The notes: generated by a model from the sequence alone, not told the origin. A stretch of DNA of 17,134 bases from Campylobacteraceae bacterium (GCA_027063325.1 JAMOSA010000058.1:1-17134), one strand, 5' to 3'. Positions 1 through 6,088 are shown, counted from the stretch's first letter. Translations and numbers: made by a program.

Positions 1-751
1 ATAGTCTTGTCTCTTGCCAAACTTCATCTTCATATACACCATCTTCTATAGCTTCAATTTGTCTCTCTACTTCATACTCTATTGCCTGTTTTACAAATTT
101 GAAAGAGTTGATATTTTTGATTTCTACTCTTGTACCAAACTCAGTAGAACCTTTTGGTCTAATAGATACATTTACATCACATCTAAATGAACCCTCTTGC
201 ATATTTGCATCACTAATATCAAGATAGCGTACTATTGCATGAAGCTTCTTTAGATACTCTACTGCCTCTTCACTGCTCCTTAGATCAGGTTCACTTACTA
301 TCTCAAGCAGTGGTGTATCTGCACGATTCAAATCTACCTTGGATATAGAGCCATCATGTATATTTTTACCTGCATCTGCTTCTAGGTGAGCTCTTGTGAT
401 TCCTACTCTTTTGGTTTTACCACTTTTTAATACTATAAAAAGCTCTCCGTTTTCTACAATAGGTACATCAAATTGTGATATTTGATACGCTTTTGGGCTA
501 TCTGGGTAAAAATAACTCTTTCTATTAAAAATTGATCTCTTATTTATTGTAGCATTTACAGCATAACCAAAACTCATAGCCTTTTTGACTGCTTCTTTAT
601 TTAGTACTGGTAAAGCTCCTGGCAACCCAAGGCATGTTGGGCATGTGTTTGAGTTTTGATGCTCTGCAAAACTTGTAGGGCATTGGCAAAATATTTTTGA
701 TTTTGTGTTTAATTGAACATGAACTTCCAATCCTATTACAGTCTCAAACAT
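1..751 (-). CDS. gatB: Aspartyl/glutamyl-tRNA(Asn/Gln) amidotransferase subunit B, N-terminal part, cut by window edge
   Basis: GatB is the tRNA-binding and kinase subunit of the GatCAB complex, which converts Glu-tRNA(Gln) and Asp-tRNA(Asn) to the amidated forms in the cytoplasm. I translated the minus strand from ATG at 751: it begins MFETVIGLEVHVQL, the GatB N-terminal signature. A zinc-type cysteine cluster follows at C22, C24, C37 and C40 (FCQCP ... TCPTCLGLPG). Further family blocks are YFYPDSPKAYQISQ (residues about 80-93), a stretch around LEADAGKNIHD, and MQEGSFRCDVNVSIRPKGS. The frame stays open for 250 codons to the edge, ending in the conserved WQETRL block, so roughly the last 225 residues are missing (family length about 475). 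An AAAGGA ribosome site lies upstream of the ATG. It is divergent from sufE across 163 bases. The family assignment is secure. Confidence 0.96.
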   Translation of the reverse strand, partial: MFETVIGLEVHVQLNTKSKIFCQCPTSFAEHQNSNTCPTCLGLPGALPVLNKEAVKKAMSFGYAVNATINKRSIFNRKSYFYPDSPKAYQISQFDVPIVENGELFIVLKSGKTKRVGITRAHLEADAGKNIHDGSISKVDLNRADTPLLEIVSEPDLRSSEEAVEYLKKLHAIVRYLDISDANMQEGSFRCDVNVSIRPKGSTEFGTRVEIKNINSFKFVKQAIEYEVERQIEAIEDGVYEDEVWQETRL

Positions 752-856
752 AATCTATATATCCTTTTATGATAATTTTCACTCTATTTGCTGAATTATA
801 TCTAGTTGAGTATTTAAGAGTGATTATTAATTGATATGATATAAACTCTATTTAAG

Positions 857-862
857 TATAAT
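857..862 (+). promoter_or_regulatory. Candidate -10 element for sufE-sufT
   Basis: A perfect TATAAT lies about 52 bases upstream of the sufE start, inside the 163-base divergent region between gatB and sufE. A TTGATA at 831-836 is 20 bases away, too far for a canonical -35. Campylobacterota housekeeping promoters usually lack a recognisable -35, so its absence is not decisive. The area is very AT-rich, so chance matches are likely. An AAAAGGA ribosome site for sufE lies at about 901-907. Confidence 0.35.
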
Positions 863-914
863 AATATATTATCATATTGAAGTAAGAATTATTATCGAAT
901 AAAAGGAACAATTT

Positions 915-1337
915 ATGAGTATAGATGAAGTTGTAAATAGATATAAAGAGGATTTTGAACTATTTGAAACACCAAATGAGAAGATTGAGTATATATTTGA
1001 TCTTGGCAAAAAACATACACCATTGCCAGATAAATTAAAAAATGATGATACCTTTATAAGTGGATGTGCCTCTCCTGCCTGGCTTGTAGCTGAATGCAAA
1101 GATGGTATATTGTATCTAAAAGGTGAGGGTACATCTGAGATGGCAAAAGGTATGATGGTGATGCTGCTTGATATATTTAGTGATAAAAAAGCTCAAGATA
1201 TACTATCATTTGATCCCAAAAAATTACAATCAATGGGTATAGTGGAACTATTATCACCAGTTAGACAACAGAGTTTGGAAGCATTTTTAAATAAAGTATA
1301 TAATTATGCAAACTTATGCAAGGAGAATAAGATATGA
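915..1337 (+). CDS. sufE: SufE-family cysteine desulfurase activator
   Basis: SufE accepts persulfide sulfur from a SufS/CsdA-type cysteine desulfurase and passes it to an Fe-S scaffold in the cytoplasm. The 140-residue length matches the family. The active-site segment FISGCASPAWL places the acceptor cysteine at C51, the position it has in E. coli SufE. The surrounding pattern (EKIEYIFDLGKKHTPLPDKLK upstream, GMMVMLLDIFSDKKAQDI downstream) follows the SufE fold. The next gene, sufT, overlaps by 4 bases (ATGA), so translation is probably coupled. The desulfurase and sufBCD are not in the window. CsdE, the SufE paralogue, is the alternative name, but the pairing with sufT favours an Fe-S assembly role. 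Confidence 0.92.
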   Translation: MSIDEVVNRYKEDFELFETPNEKIEYIFDLGKKHTPLPDKLKNDDTFISGCASPAWLVAECKDGILYLKGEGTSEMAKGMMVMLLDIFSDKKAQDILSFDPKKLQSMGIVELLSPVRQQSLEAFLNKVYNYANLCKENKI

Positions 1338-1684
1338 AAGATCCAAGAGAGGTAACTCCACAAGAGTCTAAAGAGAGAATGATACAAGAACTTCAAAAGA
1401 TATTTGACCCTGAAATTCCAGTAGATATTTATAATCTGGGTTTAATTTATGATATAGAGTGCCACAAAGATAAAGTAAGCAAATTAAACAGATGTAAAGT
1501 CACTATGACTCTAACTTCAGCAACTTGTTCTATGTCTGAAATTATAGTCGATTTGGTTCGTTCCATTCCATCAAGAGTAGAGGATAACTCTATAGAAGAG
1601 GTAGAAGTTGATTTGGTATTTGATCCACCTTGGGATCAGAGTAAAATGAGTGATGAAGCCAAACTACAAATGGGATTACTATAA
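1334..1684 (+). CDS. sufT: SufT / MIP18 (DUF59) family Fe-S assembly protein
   Basis: MIP18/DUF59 proteins act in maturation or delivery of Fe-S clusters; the stand-alone bacterial form is called SufT. The 116 residues contain the family hallmarks: FDPEIPVDIYNLGLIYDIE (about 24-42), a VTMTLTSATCSMSEIIVD block with the conserved cysteine at C65, and the C-terminal VDLVFDPPWDQSKMSDEAK (about 92-110). The protein is only the DUF59 domain with short tails; no Mrp/ApbC ATPase is fused. The start codon lies inside the stop of sufE, indicating one transcript. PaaD (phenylacetate pathway) has the same fold but is excluded by context, as no paa genes are present. Confidence 0.88.
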   Translation: MKDPREVTPQESKERMIQELQKIFDPEIPVDIYNLGLIYDIECHKDKVSKLNRCKVTMTLTSATCSMSEIIVDLVRSIPSRVEDNSIEEVEVDLVFDPPWDQSKMSDEAKLQMGLL

Positions 1685-1692
1685 CTAAGACT

Positions 1693-1724
1693 ACGCACTC
1701 AAAAAAGCTTTTAGCTTTGTGCGT
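1693..1724. terminator. Hairpin between convergent sufT and SspB-like gene
   Basis: The outer arms ACGCAC (1693-1698) and GTGCGT (1719-1724) and the inner arms AAAGCT (1704-1709) and AGCTTT (1713-1718) form a stem with a 3-base loop and one 5-base bulge (TCAAA). It begins 9 bases after the sufT stop and ends 9 bases before the stop of the convergent gene, so it could serve both. Neither side has a clean T-run directly after the stem, so intrinsic termination is likely but not certain. Confidence 0.45.
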
Positions 1725-1732
1725 AAATAAGA

Positions 1733-2197
1733 TTATCTCTTTTTAAGCCTTTTTAATAGCTGTGCATTTTCTGGGTTGGCAAGTATTGCTTCCATAGAGT
1801 TTGTTACCTCTTTTTCCATCTCTTCAGCACCCGCTTCTGTTATATTTATTACCAATGGATACTCATCTACAAAAATTTGTTTAATTGCAAGTAGAGGTAT
1901 TGATACTACTGTACCTATATTATCCTCTCCAAATCCAGCTTCAAATACCAAATTATCATCCTCTATATGAGTAGTTTCAAATGTATAATTACTCAAAACA
2001 AACAAAGAGACAGGGTGAAACTTCTCTTTTATATTTTCTGGAAGGGGTGGATTGAATTTGATATAATCAACCTCTGCAGCAATAGAAAACTCTATACCTT
2101 TTTTTAGCAAAAACTCTATTGTTTTATACAGATGCTCTTTAATCAATGCTCTATACTCTTTACTTTGAAAAGCTTCATCTACTACTACATCATTCAT
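1733..2197 (-). CDS. SspB-like protein (putative ClpXP proteolysis adaptor), divergent
   Basis: This 154-residue protein has no certain name, but its layout resembles SspB, the adaptor that delivers ssrA-tagged and other substrates to ClpXP. It has an N-terminal helix (about 15-33, YRALIKEHLYKTIEFLLKKG), then strands, then LVFEAGFGEDNIGTVVSIPLLAIKQIF (about 83-109). That segment parallels the SspB pattern of F-x-A-R/G-F-G followed by V-x-V/I-P-L/M-x-A-V/I-x-x-I. The charged C-terminal tail (about 125-154) ends LLKRLKKR, as SspB ends in a flexible tail with a short ClpX-binding peptide. The resemblance is at motif and topology level, read by eye. A strong ribosome site (TAGGAGA) precedes the ATG. 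It is last in the L,D-transpeptidase operon. The alternative is a lineage-specific protein with unrelated function. Confidence 0.55.
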   Translation of the reverse strand: MNDVVVDEAFQSKEYRALIKEHLYKTIEFLLKKGIEFSIAAEVDYIKFNPPLPENIKEKFHPVSLFVLSNYTFETTHIEDDNLVFEAGFGEDNIGTVVSIPLLAIKQIFVDEYPLVINITEAGAEEMEKEVTNSMEAILANPENAQLLKRLKKR

Positions 2198-2235
2198 ATA
2201 TAAAATCTCCTAAAATTTTTTATATTTTTGGCAAA

Positions 2236-2823
2236 TTATACTATAAATTGGGGATTATCAATCTCTACAAAGCCTATCATCGCATTCATAAGAGCAAATT
2301 TTTCATACTCATTTATACTTTTGTACTCTATATCTTTGGCTCTTATTTTGCCACTTCTTAGTAATCTCTCTCTTGTTGTACCTGCTAAGAGTGGTTTAGC
2401 AGGTGTCCACCATACCCCATTACGATATAGAGCAATATTGGCTATTGTTGTATCTGTAAGCAAACCATCTTTATACAAAATTACATCATCACAATTTTTA
2501 CACATCTTTAAAGTACTGTTTAATTGTGAACGATTGGTATATTTAAAACTATAATCCCCATTAAATTCAACCAAGCCAAATATATTGTGATTTTTATGTG
2601 TATATGGAATATATTCAATATCAATAATATCTATATTATATACTACTCTTGCTCTCCACAATCCACTCTTTGGAGGCTCTTTTAGATACTCTTGTATATC
2701 AAGTGGCTCTTTTTGAGCATATAGTTTAAATCTTGTATGATTCAATCTCTCATTATGATACTCTATATGTTCAAAGACTCCATTATACAATCTAATAGTC
2801 TCAAAACAATTACTCCCAACCAT
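2236..2823 (-). CDS. Short class IV (PLP) aminotransferase, PabC-like
   Basis: Class IV PLP enzymes include 4-amino-4-deoxychorismate lyase (PabC, folate pathway), branched-chain aminotransferase and D-amino acid aminotransferase. With ATG at 2823 the protein is 195 residues, short compared with about 270 for typical PabC. Family features (numbered from the TTG at 2832): CFETIR near the N-terminus, an H-x-x-RL helix (26-30), the likely PLP lysine in FKYTNRSQLN (K97), D-x-x-LTDTTIANI (122-133, the LTE-x-x-x-SN equivalent) and LLAGTTRERLL (148-158). TTG (2832), GTG (2826) and ATG (2823) are all in frame; I chose ATG. It overlaps the upstream gene by 14 bases, so coupling is likely. ADC lyase is the best guess, but substrate cannot be read from sequence and no pabA or pabB is in view. 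Confidence 0.75.
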   Translation of the reverse strand: MVGSNCFETIRLYNGVFEHIEYHNERLNHTRFKLYAQKEPLDIQEYLKEPPKSGLWRARVVYNIDIIDIEYIPYTHKNHNIFGLVEFNGDYSFKYTNRSQLNSTLKMCKNCDDVILYKDGLLTDTTIANIALYRNGVWWTPAKPLLAGTTRERLLRSGKIRAKDIEYKSINEYEKFALMNAMIGFVEIDNPQFIV

Positions 2824-3190
2824 CACTTGCAACTTTTTGTTTATGTTTTGCTTTTTTATAACTGGTTTTGTTTTTCATCTTTTGGAGTCTGTTTAGATTA
2901 CTCATCTCAGCCTCTTTTATATCTTCTAAATCTTTTTGTGTAAAATTCTCTTGGGTAATTTTATTGAAAAATCTATTTATATATAGATGGGATTCATTGA
3001 GATACTCTGTATCCAAACGAATGGTAGCCAACTCATTGAGCTTATTAACCATCTCATTTAATTTTACTCTAAAGGTATCCAACTCTGTATTATTACGAAG
3101 CATTCTAAAGATATTTTTGGTAATTTTATCTATCTGGTTTATATACTTTTGTCTATTGTATTTCTCTATCTGTTTTGGAGTATATCTCAT
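2810..3190 (-). CDS. Hypothetical charged helical protein, 126 residues
   Basis: I do not recognise this protein. It is rich in Lys, Asn, Glu and Leu, with no signal peptide, membrane segment or cysteine. Residues about 15-105 look almost wholly helical with heptad-like hydrophobic spacing (for example LNEMVNKLNELATIRL), so a coiled coil or helical bundle is plausible. The tail from about 103 is strongly basic (KMKNKTSYKKAKHKQK). It starts one base after the L,D-transpeptidase stop, with an AGGAT ribosome site inside that gene's end, and its own end overlaps the aminotransferase start. The tight packing argues that it is a real gene in this operon. No function is proposed. Confidence 0.75.
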   Translation of the reverse strand: MRYTPKQIEKYNRQKYINQIDKITKNIFRMLRNNTELDTFRVKLNEMVNKLNELATIRLDTEYLNESHLYINRFFNKITQENFTQKDLEDIKEAEMSNLNRLQKMKNKTSYKKAKHKQKVASDGWE

Positions 3191-3191
3191 A

Positions 3192-3767
3192 TCAATCCTG
3201 CAATATTATAGGGGTACCAATTCCAACATGACTCCATATATAATCCAAATCCCTGTTTGTTACAGCAATACAACCATTTGTCCAATCATGTTTTAGTGTA
3301 TAACTATCCCCATGACCATCTCTATTCCAATAAGGCTGACCATGTATTGTAATATTATTTCCAGGATGTACTCCCAACTTTTTGGCTCTGGCTCTATCTT
3401 TGGCATTTGGATATGATAGATATAATGCTCTGTATTTGATTGGGTGGCATCTTTTTTTTACTATCCTGTAGCTTCCTGTTGGTGTACGATAATCACCCTT
3501 TTTGATCTTTGGTCCCTTTGAAGCATTTTTTCCCAGTGATACGGGACAAGTTTTTACTACCTTACCACCACTATATAGATACATCTTGTGAGATGATTTT
3601 TTGACTACTATCTTATCTACTCTTAGCCCCTTTAACTCTTTGCCACCACTTTTACAATTTTTCAAAGAGTATCTACCACCACTTTTACCAGTAGGTCCAC
3701 TTATATTACAACCAGTCAAAACTAAAAGTATTGATATAGATATAACCGAAATAATCTTTTTATACAT
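3192..3767 (-). CDS. YkuD-type L,D-transpeptidase lipoprotein
   Basis: YkuD-domain enzymes form or cut L,D (3-3) peptide links in peptidoglycan or attach proteins to it. The 191-residue product begins with a lipoprotein signal: a hydrophobic stretch ending LLVLTGC, lipidated cysteine C20. N21 follows the cysteine, so there is no Asp at +2 to retain it in the inner membrane and outer-membrane placement is likely. The catalytic domain spans about 47-190: start VDKIVVKKSSHKMYLY, then GDYRTPTGSY (91-100), histidine in ITIHGQP (H142) and the catalytic-cysteine block WTNGCIAVTNRD (C166), the usual H ... S/T-x-GC arrangement. Helicobacter and Campylobacter use relatives with this fold (Csd6/Pgp2) as D,L-carboxypeptidases for cell shape, so transpeptidase versus carboxypeptidase activity is open. 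It is the first gene of its operon. Confidence 0.88.
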   Translation of the reverse strand: MYKKIISVISISILLVLTGCNISGPTGKSGGRYSLKNCKSGGKELKGLRVDKIVVKKSSHKMYLYSGGKVVKTCPVSLGKNASKGPKIKKGDYRTPTGSYRIVKKRCHPIKYRALYLSYPNAKDRARAKKLGVHPGNNITIHGQPYWNRDGHGDSYTLKHDWTNGCIAVTNRDLDYIWSHVGIGTPIILQD

Positions 3768-3904
3768 TGTTTAATCCTATTAGATAGTAATTCAACTCAA
3801 CTTTTGGAAGTAGAATATTAGTATTATTTATTAAGCTACTTTAATTAAATTACTGTATTTTAACATAAGTTTTTATAAATTAAAAAAGAAATTTAAATAG
3901 GTAG

Positions 3905-3924
3905 AGTCGGCAAAAAAGCCGACT
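3905..3924 (-). terminator. Hairpin downstream of tpx
   Basis: Perfect 7-bp arms AGTCGGC (3905-3911) and GCCGACT (3918-3924) enclose a six-base A loop (T loop on the minus strand), 22 bases beyond the tpx stop. This is the most GC-rich stem in its surroundings. On the minus strand the T-rich tract starts only after about seven bases, so termination is probable but of moderate strength. Confidence 0.5.
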
Positions 3925-3946
3925 ACTGGAGGTTAGAAGGAATTAA

Positions 3947-4465
3947 TTATTTAGATGCAGTCTCTTTTGCAGCTGCAAGTGCCTCTTCATAGTTTGGCTC
4001 TTCAGTAATTTCAGGTACCAGTTGCTTGTATGCAATTGTACCATCAGCATCTACTACAAAAATAGCTCTAGCAGTTACACCAGCAAGAGGACCATCAGCG
4101 ATCAATACGCCATAAGCATTGGCAAAATCTTTGTTTCTGTAATCAGATGCTACAGTTAGATTCTCAATACCTTCAGTAGAACAGAATCTCTTTGCCGCAA
4201 ATGGAAGGTCCATAGATACTACAGTAACTTCCAAATTTTCAATACCAGCTGCTTGGTTATTAAACTTTGTAGTCTCCATAGCACATACAGGAGTATCCAA
4301 AGATGGTACAGCAATGATAAGCTGAGCTTTACCTTTGGCTCCACCTACAGTTATATCAGATAGATCATCAGATTTTACTACAGATACCTCAGGAGCTTTA
4401 TCTCCAACATTTACTTCATTCCCAGCTAAATTACACTCATTACCTTTTAGTGTTACAGTTGCCAT
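3947..4465 (-). CDS. tpx: Thiol peroxidase (atypical 2-Cys peroxiredoxin, Tpx)
   Basis: Tpx reduces hydrogen peroxide and organic hydroperoxides using thioredoxin; in Gram-negative bacteria it sits in the periplasm or cytoplasm. There is no signal peptide here, so cytoplasmic or leaderless. The peroxidatic cysteine is C61 in VPSLDTPVCAMETTKFN and the resolving cysteine is C95 in AAKRFCSTEGIENL, the same numbering as E. coli Tpx. The family sequence G-D-x-A-P-E-V lies at 21-27 and the 172-residue length is close to the norm (about 168). An additional cysteine, C11, precedes the fold. An AAGGAT ribosome site lies just upstream. The 5' region holds several symmetric sites described separately, suggesting redox- or oxygen-linked control. 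Confidence 0.96.
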   Translation of the reverse strand: MATVTLKGNECNLAGNEVNVGDKAPEVSVVKSDDLSDITVGGAKGKAQLIIAVPSLDTPVCAMETTKFNNQAAGIENLEVTVVSMDLPFAAKRFCSTEGIENLTVASDYRNKDFANAYGVLIADGPLAGVTARAIFVVDADGTIAYKQLVPEITEEPNYEEALAAAKETASK

Positions 4466-4497
4466 ATTTCATCCTTTTTGATTTTGGTTTTTTGTTT

Positions 4498-4518
4498 TTA
4501 TTACCTCGTTGGTAATAA
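4498..4518 (-). promoter_or_regulatory. 8-5-8 inverted repeat at the predicted tpx transcript start
   Basis: Perfect arms TTATTACC (4498-4505) and GGTAATAA (4511-4518) flank TCGTT. The site lies 33-53 bases upstream of the tpx ATG and directly downstream of the candidate -10 at 4527-4532. It could be an operator overlapping the transcription start, where a repressor would block tpx, or a 5'-terminal stem-loop in the mRNA. It is not the PerR 7-1-7 pattern. No specific regulator is assigned. Confidence 0.5.
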
Positions 4519-4526
4519 CTGGTGCT

Positions 4527-4532
4527 ATTATG
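4527..4532 (-). promoter_or_regulatory. Candidate -10 element for tpx
   Basis: The minus strand reads CATAAT here, one base off the consensus, 61 bases upstream of the tpx start. No good -35 is visible, as is usual in this phylum. Transcription would begin near 4520, putting the 8-5-8 inverted repeat at the very 5' end of the transcript and the FNR-type palindrome centre at about -62. Confidence 0.4.
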
Positions 4533-4574
4533 ACTTAAATCGGACAAAATTGGTATGATTTGAAGTAAAAATTT

Positions 4575-4590
4575 CTTGATTTAAATCAAG
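4575..4590. promoter_or_regulatory. FNR/CRP-family box (perfect 16-bp palindrome) upstream of tpx
   Basis: CTTGATTTAAATCAAG is a perfect palindrome whose core is TTGAT-N4-ATCAA (4576-4589), the established FNR consensus. Its centre is 117.5 bases upstream of the tpx start codon and about 62 from the predicted transcription start, matching the -61.5 position of class I CRP/FNR activation. Campylobacterota carry several CRP/FNR-family regulators, so which one would bind is unknown. The match is seen; regulation is inferred. Confidence 0.6.
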
Positions 4591-4607
4591 TGTTACAAAA
4601 TGTTACA
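4591..4607. repeat. Phased direct repeat TGTTACA next to the FNR-type box
   Basis: TGTTACA occurs at 4591-4597 and again at 4601-4607, exactly 10 bases apart, so both copies face the same side of the helix. The pair abuts the FNR-type palindrome on its tpx-distal side. It may be a tandem binding site for a second factor. With only two 7-base copies in AT-rich DNA, chance is possible. Confidence 0.35.
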
Positions 4608-4611
4608 TAAA

Positions 4612-4644
4612 TTGATAGTGTTTATCAATTCAAAACACTATCAA
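4612..4644 (-). terminator. 12-bp hairpin downstream of the DUF3300 gene
   Basis: Perfect arms TTGATAGTGTTT (4612-4623) and AAACACTATCAA (4633-4644) with a 9-base loop start 8 bases after the DUF3300 stop, so this is most likely its terminator, though the T-run after the stem on the minus strand is weak. The left arm can pair in another way: AATTGATA (4610-4617) and TATCAATT (4623-4630) form an 8-5-8 inverted repeat nested in the same site. Confidence 0.55.
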
Positions 4645-4651
4645 CTACTGC

Positions 4652-6088
4652 CTATCTACCTCTTAATCCACCATCTGGTCGTGAAGGTCTGGCTGCTGGT
4701 CTATTGACTCTGGCTGGTCTGGATATTTTTGCAGGTCTGCTTGATGGTCTGCTCCTTTTGATATTTCTTGTAGGCTTGGTAACTCTTGGAGTTCTGTTTA
4801 TACTCTTTTTTGGAATTTTTCTATCTCTGGCTACTCTTTTGTTTGCTCTATCTATTTTTTTTGATATATCTTTGCGATTGGTTTGTAAATCTTTTCTTTT
4901 ATCGAGATTTACACCTCTGTCTTTTAGCTTTTGGGTAGCTTTTGCTCTATCAAAATCTTTTTTATCCAATCTATTGGCTCTATCTCGTAGGGCATCTTTG
5001 TTTGGCATATCTCTAAGATTGCCTCTGTCTATCCTGTTTTTGAGATTTTCTCTATCTACACGATTTTTGATTTTATCTCTGTTTTGTATCAAATCTTTTC
5101 TGGCTCTGTTTACATCTACACCTCTTTTTTGGAGTGTATCTACAGCTCTTTGTCTTTTTATATCTCTAGTTCTAATATTTCTATTATTTACAATAGAGTT
5201 GTATCTGGGATTTCTTACTCTAACATCTCTTCTCCATGATGCTTTGTTGCTTCTTGCATCAAGTCTTCTGTTTATATGTATATTGTTGTATCTGTTTACA
5301 TTGATGTTTATATCTCTTCTGTGCCAATCCCAATGAGACCAAAGAGCGTGTGTAATTGCAACAGCAGCTCCAAACCCTATAATTGCACCAACTGGAGTAA
5401 TATGAGGTGGGTGCCAATAGTATGGAGGGTGAGAGGGATACCACCAGCTGCCATACACTACAGTTGGATTATATACAGGTACATATACAGTCTCAGGCGA
5501 AGCTGGTTGAATCTCTATGATTGTAGTATTATTGCCCCCTGTTGCTGTGGCACTGCTTCCTTCATTTGTATTTTTGACTACTACTTTTTGTTTGTCTGTA
5601 TTTTTGAGATTTCCTGCCTCTTTTGCTTTGTGTCTTAGATTTTGGATAGTTTGCATTACAGCATCTGGATCAGCCAAAAACATTTCACCCAACTGCTTTA
5701 CCCATTCAGGATTGCTTTGCATCATCTCAAGTACTTGTGGAAAGGCTACCAAAGAAGCTACACTTGCATTCCATGGTTTATCTTTTACAGCCTTTATCGC
5801 TTCATCACCTTTTAATTTACTATTCTCCTTTGACCACTTTGCAGCCTCTAAAACTTGATTTGGATATGTTGAAGCCATCAAAAGTTGAGCCAGTAGTGAG
5901 TCTGGATACAAAGCAACAGGTGCTAAAGCCTGATCAAGTTGCTCCTGGGTAAATTGAGCTTCTTGTTGTATATTTGAAGCTGTGCTGTTTTGTTCATTTG
6001 TTATATTTTGTGTAATATTAAGATCACTTTGTGAATACAATTGAGTAGCCAATACAAGTGATACCAAAATATATTTTGTATATCTCAT
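4652..6088 (-). CDS. DUF3300 family secreted protein with Arg/Lys-rich repetitive tail
   Basis: DUF3300 proteins have no established function. The 478-residue product has a signal peptide (about 1-19, MRYTKYILVSLVLATQLYS) for export. The DUF3300 core starts at about 46 with FTQEQLDQALAPVALYPDSL and includes LLMASTYPNQVLEAAKW, NASVASLVAFPQVLEMM and ETVYVPVYNPTVVYGSWWYP (about 199-218). An aromatic/proline patch and a glycine-rich hydrophobic stretch follow (about 217-250, PVGAIIGFGAAVAI), which may insert in a membrane. From about 253 to the end the protein is extremely basic (Arg, Lys, Asn, Asp), with an internal duplication: residues about 314-350 resemble 381-417. The final 40 residues are Arg/Pro/Ser-rich. 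An AAAGGAAA ribosome site supports ATG at 6088. It is monocistronic, divergent from thrS. Confidence 0.85.
   Translation of the reverse strand: MRYTKYILVSLVLATQLYSQSDLNITQNITNEQNSTASNIQQEAQFTQEQLDQALAPVALYPDSLLAQLLMASTYPNQVLEAAKWSKENSKLKGDEAIKAVKDKPWNASVASLVAFPQVLEMMQSNPEWVKQLGEMFLADPDAVMQTIQNLRHKAKEAGNLKNTDKQKVVVKNTNEGSSATATGGNNTTIIEIQPASPETVYVPVYNPTVVYGSWWYPSHPPYYWHPPHITPVGAIIGFGAAVAITHALWSHWDWHRRDININVNRYNNIHINRRLDARSNKASWRRDVRVRNPRYNSIVNNRNIRTRDIKRQRAVDTLQKRGVDVNRARKDLIQNRDKIKNRVDRENLKNRIDRGNLRDMPNKDALRDRANRLDKKDFDRAKATQKLKDRGVNLDKRKDLQTNRKDISKKIDRANKRVARDRKIPKKSINRTPRVTKPTRNIKRSRPSSRPAKISRPARVNRPAARPSRPDGGLRGR

Noticed and set aside
752..914. Possible small RNA or riboswitch in the gatB-sufE divergent region.
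   Set aside because: I find no stable GC-containing hairpin, T-run terminator or known aptamer core; the 163 bases are explained by two promoters and leaders.
872..1099. 75-residue minus-strand open frame overlapping the start of sufE.
   Set aside because: It is antisense to the conserved SufE coding region, has no ribosome site and resembles no family.
4704..5336. A 210-residue plus-strand open frame with very hydrophobic, Leu/Phe-rich translation resembling a membrane protein.
   Set aside because: It is exactly antisense to the Arg/Lys-rich DUF3300 tail; complements of AGA, AAA and GAT codons give Ser, Phe, Leu and Ile, which creates false membrane segments. No ribosome site or family match.
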